A stretch of 8,256 nucleotides of DNA from positions 1-8,256 of the forward strand of contig JAGRMP010000533.1 in assembly GCA_020441225.1 (NCBI GenBank), in the 5' to 3' direction. The notes under the pieces were generated by a model. The model did not search any database. It worked only from the letters and a program-made list of their open reading frames with translations, and was not told the origin of the DNA. The position numbers and the translations under genes were made by a program. This document shows positions 4,558-8,256 of the stretch, one piece after another (the stretch's first letter is position 1; the number at the start of each line of letters is the position of its first letter). The DNA comes from Maritimibacter sp. (GTDB lineage Bacteria; Pseudomonadota; Alphaproteobacteria; Rhodobacterales; Rhodobacteraceae).

Positions 4558-5558
4558 CCGGGAGCACTCATCCGACAAGTCCGCAGGAATTCGCGATCCA
4601 GGTCGCCGAGAATGAAGGAATGCCAACGAGACCGAATTCCAGAGCCTCCCCGCTACCGGACGCGCCCACTCGACGGCTGACCGGAAGGCTCAAGCTTGGG
4701 CCATCGAAGTCACTAGCGGTTGCGGAGGTGCTCCGGTCCGCAAGTGAGGAGCAGTCGCACCTCCACGAGAAACCGACGAGACACCCACGGGCAAAGCTGG
4801 GCGTGCGAATGGCGGCCCTGGCCGGTGTGATTGCATCAGTTGCCTTTCCCGTCCTCGCGCAGGACGGCACCGGACTGATGCCCGAGAATGCAGAGGCGCG
4901 GAACTATGGCGGTGGTTGGGACTGTTCGCTTGGTTTCCGCGTCATTGGCGAGGATTGTGTCGCCATCGACATCCCGGAGAATGCCTATGCAACCGGCCGG
5001 TCCTACGGTTCGGGCTGGGCGTGTCGTCGCGGGTACGAAGACGCGGGAGGAACGTCCTGCGCAGCGATCCCGGTGCCCGACAATGCGTTCCTGCGATCCT
5101 CCGGCTATGACTGGCAGTGCGACCGCGGATACCGACAGGAGCGCGAGGCCTGCGTTTCAATCGTCCTGCCAGACAACGCCTATCTCACCGACGATACCTC
5201 AGGCTCCGGTTGGGCCTGCGAACGCGGTTTCATGGCCAATTCCGGCGCCTGCGTTCCGATTGCGGTCCCCGAGAACGGCTATCTCACCAATGCGGACTAC
5301 GGTGACGAATGGGCTTGCGAACGGGGCTTCTTTGAAATCGATGGCCGTTGCGATCCCATCGCGCTTCCGGCGAACGCCTTTCTGGACACGGCGTCCTACG
5401 GGCCGGGATGGCGCTGTGATCGGGGATTTGAGACCGTCGACACCGCCTGTGTCGAGATCGACCTTCCAGCAAACGCGCATCTCGATCGATCCGGAAACAC
5501 ATGGCGGTGCGATCGCGGCTTTCAACTCGCGGATGGGGAGTGCGTTCTTGGACGATAG
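4554..5558 (+). CDS. Exported protein with seven two-cysteine tandem repeats, 334 aa
   Basis: From residue 109 to the end the protein consists of seven repeats of 30-34 residues, starting at about 109, 141, 175, 206, 239, 272 and 305. The consensus is P-[ED/A]-N-A-[YF]-L, 4-6 residues, G-x-x-W-x-C-[DE]-R-G-[FY], 6-7 residues, then C-x-x-I-x-[LV]. Each repeat has two Cys (14 in all), which suggests one disulfide per repeat and an oxidising location. A hydrophobic segment at 87-102 (AALAGVIASVAFPVLA) followed by QDG looks like a signal peptide. The start is uncertain. ATG 4554 overlaps the previous stop (ATGA) but puts 80 polar residues before the signal; ATG 4620 shortens this, and GTG 4803 would give a normal short signal peptide but lacks a clear ribosome-binding site. 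The protein may be secreted or anchored by that segment. No enzyme motif is seen. Confidence 0.85.
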   Translation: MTGSTHPTSPQEFAIQVAENEGMPTRPNSRASPLPDAPTRRLTGRLKLGPSKSLAVAEVLRSASEEQSHLHEKPTRHPRAKLGVRMAALAGVIASVAFPVLAQDGTGLMPENAEARNYGGGWDCSLGFRVIGEDCVAIDIPENAYATGRSYGSGWACRRGYEDAGGTSCAAIPVPDNAFLRSSGYDWQCDRGYRQEREACVSIVLPDNAYLTDDTSGSGWACERGFMANSGACVPIAVPENGYLTNADYGDEWACERGFFEIDGRCDPIALPANAFLDTASYGPGWRCDRGFETVDTACVEIDLPANAHLDRSGNTWRCDRGFQLADGECVLGR

Positions 5559-5598
5559 AGCGCCACTATCGGACCACGGCGACCCGCCCGGAATCCGG

Positions 5599-6435
5599 AT
5601 GCGGATCGGGTGCCGGCTGAAGTACCGGCTGACGCAACCGACGCCACTCATCGCCATGCTGAACGTGCACTACTCGCGCTTCGGCGACCTGGAGCACGCC
5701 GATTATCTGGTGACCTCGCCTAGTGTGCCGCTCGAAAGCTATCGTGACGGGTTCGGAAACTGGTGCACGCGGATGGTTGCGCCCGCCGGCGATTTCACGT
5801 TGTCCACCGACGGGATCTTCCGCGATTGCGGACTGCCCGATCCGGTCGCGCCCGACGCCACGCAAGCGGCTGTCCAGGATCTGCCCTTCGAGACGCTGGT
5901 CTATCTTCTCGGCAGTCGCTACTGCGACACGGATCTTCTGTCGGAAGAGGCATGGCGCCGGTTCGAGACCACATCTCCGGGCTGGGCGCGGGTGCAGGCG
6001 ATCTGCGATTTCGTGCACTCCACGGTCTCATTCGACTACATGGAGGCCAGCGCAACGCGCACGGCCTCTCAAACGCTGGCCGGGCGGCAGGGGGTCTGCC
6101 GGGATTTCGCGCATCTCGCGATCGGCTTGTGCCGCTGCATGAACATCCCCGCCCGCTATTGCACCGGCTATCTGAGCGAGTTCGGTGAACCCGAGCCGCA
6201 CGCCCCGGACGACTTCGCGGCCTGGATGGAGGTCTGGCTCGACGGGCGCTGGTGGGTTTTCGATCCACGCAACAACTCGGGGCGCATGGGACGGATCCTG
6301 ATCGCCCGTGGCCGGGATGCCGCCGACGTGCCGCTGACCCAGACTTTCGGGCCGAGTACCCTGACGCAGTTCGACGTCTGGACGTGGGACGCAAGACATG
6401 ACCCAGCCGGGACGGCGCCTGTGTCTCGGAATTGA
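5599..6435 (+). CDS. Transglutaminase-like protein, 278 aa, His position occupied by Ala
   Basis: The N-terminal part (MRIGCRLKYRLTQPTPLIAM, then NVHYSR and the SPSVPLESYRDGFGNWCTR block) is a bacterial transglutaminase N-terminal region. The core has GRQGVCRDFAHLAIGLCRCM with the nucleophile Cys167 and NIPARYCTGY, then DDFAAWMEVWLDGRWWVFDP with Asp222. Where the core family has His before Ala-Trp (HAW-E-V) this protein has Ala207. I recall that some members of this cytosolic subfamily also lack His there. The C-terminus GRILIARGRDAADVPLTQTF is typical. Such proteins may be proteases, amidases or transglutaminases. ATG 5599 matches the expected N-terminus; an upstream TTG at 5548 has a better site (GGGGAG) and would overlap the repeat gene. 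There is no signal peptide. It lies 40 bases after the repeat-protein gene. Confidence 0.92.
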   Translation: MRIGCRLKYRLTQPTPLIAMLNVHYSRFGDLEHADYLVTSPSVPLESYRDGFGNWCTRMVAPAGDFTLSTDGIFRDCGLPDPVAPDATQAAVQDLPFETLVYLLGSRYCDTDLLSEEAWRRFETTSPGWARVQAICDFVHSTVSFDYMEASATRTASQTLAGRQGVCRDFAHLAIGLCRCMNIPARYCTGYLSEFGEPEPHAPDDFAAWMEVWLDGRWWVFDPRNNSGRMGRILIARGRDAADVPLTQTFGPSTLTQFDVWTWDARHDPAGTAPVSRN

Positions 6436-6550
6436 ACCGGTAGCGTCCCAGCGCAGGACGGAAGTATTCGTTCGTCGTCGGCTCGCGAGGCCGGCCGCTC
6501 TGCCGGTGTTCCCGTCATGGCATCCCAAGTCACCATCCTGGAGAACCGAG

Positions 6551-7042
6551 ATGACCAATTCGATCAAGACGACCGCCGTATTCCTTCGACCGTTCCAGCT
6601 TCCGAGCTTCAACGAGACCCTTCCGCCGGGCGAATACGAGATCGAGTCCCAACTGCTGGAACCTGTGGACTGGATCGAGCCGGGCACATGGACATCGTCC
6701 GTGCTCGTCCGGCTGCATTCGCGCGCCTCGCATCCCGGCCTCAGCCGAACGCTCACCGTGCCGCTCGCCGAACTGGAGCATGCGGTTGCCAAGGACAAGC
6801 TGACCGGCAAGGCTCTGACGGATTTCTTCCTCGAGGAGATGCTGGCCGATCCGATGATCCGTCTCGTCATGCAGGCGGACGGCGTGGCCGAGGCCGACCT
6901 CCGCGATCTCTACGCGCCTAAGTCTGAACGACGGCAGGCCGCGGAAGACAACCCCTCCAAGACGAAACCGCCCCGTCGAGGGATAGATACAGACGTTTCC
7001 GGCCCTCGCTCTGGAAGCGCGCGTCCCGGCATCGGAGAATGA
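6551..7042 (+). CDS. Conserved-hypothetical protein, family A copy 2, 163 aa
   Basis: This is a paralog of the 104-aa protein at 3390. It shares AVFLRPFQLPSFNETLPPGE, YEIESQLLEP, a WTSSVLVRL strand and SHPGLSRTLTVPLAELEHAV with that copy. It then adds a helical domain at about residues 84-122 (LTGKALTDFFLEEMLADPMI, then RLVMQADGVAEADLRDLY) and a disordered basic tail of 40 residues. The function is unknown; it is probably cytosolic. The frame is open upstream to 6398, but ATG 6551 has GGAG seven bases before it and begins ATGACC like its paralog, so it is preferred. A 115-base spacer with a weak CCGGC/GCCGG hairpin (6491-6506) separates it from the transglutaminase gene, so a separate promoter is possible. 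Confidence 0.82.
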   Translation: MTNSIKTTAVFLRPFQLPSFNETLPPGEYEIESQLLEPVDWIEPGTWTSSVLVRLHSRASHPGLSRTLTVPLAELEHAVAKDKLTGKALTDFFLEEMLADPMIRLVMQADGVAEADLRDLYAPKSERRQAAEDNPSKTKPPRRGIDTDVSGPRSGSARPGIGE

Positions 7043-7097
7043 CAGCCGTGTCGGGCAGATCGTTCGCCTTCCACCGTGGGATCGGAGGCATCCCGCG

Positions 7098-7406
7098 ATG
7101 ATCGACGACCCGGTCAATCTCGACGGCCACAGGTCCGCGGCCGAACGGCGTCGGAGCGAGATGCGACGGCGCCCCGCGAACAGCCGGCCACCAGTTACAC
7201 TCCCGCAGCAACCGGATCTTGATAGCCTCGACGATCAGATGCTTGCGGAGCCTGCGCGAACCTGGGCCGACGTCATGAAGAAGTGGCGGTTCCTTCTCGA
7301 CCGCTACGCGTCGACGCCCGAGGCTGGAGACGAACGCATTCAGAAACTTATCAAGCGTGCGCTTGGCGACATGGAACGATTGAGAAAACGTGAGGAGCGG
7401 AAATGA
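7098..7406 (+). CDS. Conserved-hypothetical helical protein, 102 aa
   Basis: The function is unknown. After a basic, proline-containing N-terminal half (HRSAAERRRSEMRRRPANSR) comes a conserved-looking segment, LDDQMLAEPARTWADVMKKW. This continues into RFLLDRYASTPEAGDERIQK and LIKRALGDMERLRKREERK, predicted to be two long charged helices. I recall the pattern L-EPA-TW-----K-R-LL--YA-T-E--D-R---LI--AL-D--RL from small alphaproteobacterial proteins encoded next to genes like these. The ATG has GGAGG nine bases upstream. Its stop overlaps the start of the zinc-ribbon gene (ATGA at 7403-7406), so the two are coupled. Confidence 0.78.
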   Translation: MIDDPVNLDGHRSAAERRRSEMRRRPANSRPPVTLPQQPDLDSLDDQMLAEPARTWADVMKKWRFLLDRYASTPEAGDERIQKLIKRALGDMERLRKREERK

Positions 7407-7618
7407 CGATAAAGTCTGCGGAGATCGATTTCGGGACAATCAAGGCGACGGCCGACGTTGCTGCCGCGCGGGCGTGCCTAAGATGCGGGTCGACCTTCTG
7501 GAGCGAGGGGTTTGGCGAAAGGATATGTTCCCGTTGCAAGGGAACGGTCGCCTGGCGCTCGGCCATTCATGAGGGCAGCGGACAGGGCCGGCGGCGCTCG
7601 GGCGGTCGATCTTCATAG
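7403..7618 (+). CDS. Small zinc-ribbon protein, 71 aa
   Basis: Residues 25-45 read CLRCGSTFWSEGFGERICSR followed by C, giving Cys25-x2-Cys28 and Cys42-x2-Cys45. This is a classic four-cysteine zinc-binding knuckle pair with a 13-residue loop. The N-terminus is neutral to acidic, and the last 15 residues are basic and Gly/Arg/Ser-rich (GSGQGRRRSGGRSS), so RNA or DNA contact is possible. I recall the -CLRC---F-S-G---RIC--CK- signature from short alphaproteobacterial zinc-ribbon proteins of unknown role. The gene is coupled to the 102-aa gene by a four-base overlap and followed nine bases later by the truncated second transglutaminase gene, so all three probably share one transcript. Confidence 0.82.
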   Translation: MTIKSAEIDFGTIKATADVAAARACLRCGSTFWSEGFGERICSRCKGTVAWRSAIHEGSGQGRRRSGGRSS

Positions 7619-7627
7619 GTCTGACCG

Positions 7628-7939
7628 ATGCCATCCGTCACAATTACACACGCGACCGTTTATCATTACCGAACCGAGGTCTCTCTCGGACCGCACAGAC
7701 TGATGGTCCGTCCGCGGGAAACCCGGGATCTCATCCTGACGTCCTTCGACCTCGAGATCAGTCCGAAAGCCCGCATCGACTGGTCACACGACGTTGCCGG
7801 CAATGCGGTCGCGACGGCACAGTTCGACACCAACACGACGACGCTTTCGATCCGGTCGTGCGCGCGTGTGGAACTGCGTGCCCCCGTCTGGCCAGTTTTT
7901 CCGATTGCCGCCGCCGCGGCCTCATACCCATTCGTGTAG
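7628..7939 (+). pseudogene. Second transglutaminase-like gene, truncated after about 102 codons
   Basis: MPSVTITHATVYHYRTEVSL, then GPHRLMVRPRETRDLILTSF, WSHDVAGNAVATAQFDT and APVWPVFPIAAAAASYPF form a textbook bacterial transglutaminase N-terminal region, from a different subfamily than the gene at 5599. Full members have about 270-300 residues with the catalytic Cys-His-Asp core after this region. Here the match stops after SYPF at 7933; one more codon and a TAG follow, coming from the adjoining recombinase sequence. The core is wholly missing, so the product cannot be catalytic. The ATG has a weak AGG eight bases upstream and follows the zinc-ribbon gene by nine bases. The loss is either a real rearrangement at about 7934 or a join made during assembly. 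Confidence 0.88.
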
Positions 7940-8256
7940 GCGCGCAGAAGGCTGCCAAAGCGGCTGCGATAGGCGCTGGAGGATGGTAGGTCGTCCTCCT
8001 CGTCGATGTTCAGGCCCGACAGCATGCCCTGTCGCTGGAGGATCGCGCGCAGCGCGTCGAGCAGTTCCTCGTCCGAGAAATGGCGGCTGCGGGCATCCAC
8101 GATCTCTCGCGCACGCAGGAAGAGCGCCTGATCGACGATGGCGGGATAGGCGCCCTCCGCGCGGATCCACATTTCGCGCGGGTTCACCACGCGGCGCTGC
8201 TTCAGCTTGAACGAAACCTTCGCGAAGACATTGTTCCCGATGTATTTTTCGTTGGT
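7934..8256 (-). pseudogene. Serine recombinase (resolvase/invertase type) fragment, truncated at its 3' side
   Basis: Read leftward from the right edge, the translation is TNEKYIGNNVFAKVSFKLKQ, then RRVVNPREMWIRAEGAYPAI, VDQALFLRAREIVDARSRHF, SDEELLDALRAILQRQGMLS and PSSSAYRSRFGSLLRAYT. This is the recombinase and zinc-beta-ribbon-adjacent region of a large serine recombinase of the type common in alphaproteobacteria; intact proteins continue for many residues after LLRAY. Here identity ends at about 7934, where the transglutaminase sequence begins on the other strand. The frame stays open leftward to 7666, but those 90 residues are the antisense of the transglutaminase gene and not real recombinase. 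The N-terminal catalytic Ser domain lies beyond the window, so whether that part is intact is unknown. It marks mobile DNA on the right. Confidence 0.88.

Noticed and set aside
3940..4626. Long leftward open frame of 228 codons
   Set aside because: It lies opposite two well-supported rightward genes with overlapping start and stop codons and shows no recognisable domain; this is expected in GC-rich DNA.
4888..5598. Upstream extension of the transglutaminase frame over the repeat-protein gene
   Set aside because: The residues before 5599 are Arg/Pro-rich shifted readings of the Cys-repeat coding sequence; the transglutaminase N-terminal pattern begins at 5599.
6436..6550. Terminator after the transglutaminase gene (CCGGC/GCCGG)
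   Set aside because: The stem is only five base pairs with no T-run; not enough to call.
7666..7933. Leftward continuation of the recombinase frame (about 90 residues)
   Set aside because: It is the exact antisense of the transglutaminase N-terminal region, with no recombinase character; the open frame is an accident of the junction.

Overview
The window comes from a GC-rich alphaproteobacterium. The evidence is the GroES and GroEL sequences, a CIRCE element upstream of groESL, a serine-recombinase fragment of a type common in Rhodobacterales and Rhizobiales, and many short conserved-hypothetical genes of alphaproteobacterial character. No tRNA, rRNA or CRISPR array was seen.

Left part (1-1850). 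A groES-groEL operon runs leftward from a CIRCE operator at 557-583; groEL leaves the window after 53 codons. groES looks frameshifted. A pentanucleotide tract (472-494) sits seven codons after a well-placed GTG start and carries two units more than an in-frame gene would have. Next are a leftward 78-aa protein gene and, divergent from it, a rightward Crp/Fnr-family regulator. A short palindrome (951-964) lies between these two. The regulator gene ends in a strong hairpin.

Middle part (1878-3389). Leftward genes encode a 62-aa charged helical protein and a two-gene operon: a tail-anchored membrane protein, then an NTF2/DUF4440-like protein. The spacers hold several inverted repeats, and a motif around ACACAGGT recurs four times, always between genes.

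Right part (3390-7939). A compact rightward cluster with several 4-base ATGA overlaps encodes: a small protein (family A, copy 1); a membrane-anchored protein; a two-part protein with a DUF2188-like tail; an exported protein with seven two-cysteine repeats; a transglutaminase-like protein with Ala where the catalytic His usually lies; a second family-A protein; a 102-aa helical protein; a CxxC zinc ribbon; and the N-terminal third of a second transglutaminase.

Right edge (7931-8256). The second transglutaminase is cut at about 7934, where it abuts the truncated 3' part of a leftward serine recombinase. This marks a rearrangement or element boundary, or an assembly chimera.

The tight overlaps and paired families suggest one co-expressed module, perhaps for the cell envelope or stress, near a Crp/Fnr regulator and groESL. 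Its function is not established from the sequence. The most unusual observations are the repeat-tract groES, the seven-repeat Cys protein next to the transglutaminase lacking its usual His, the recurring intergenic motif, and the transglutaminase/recombinase junction.
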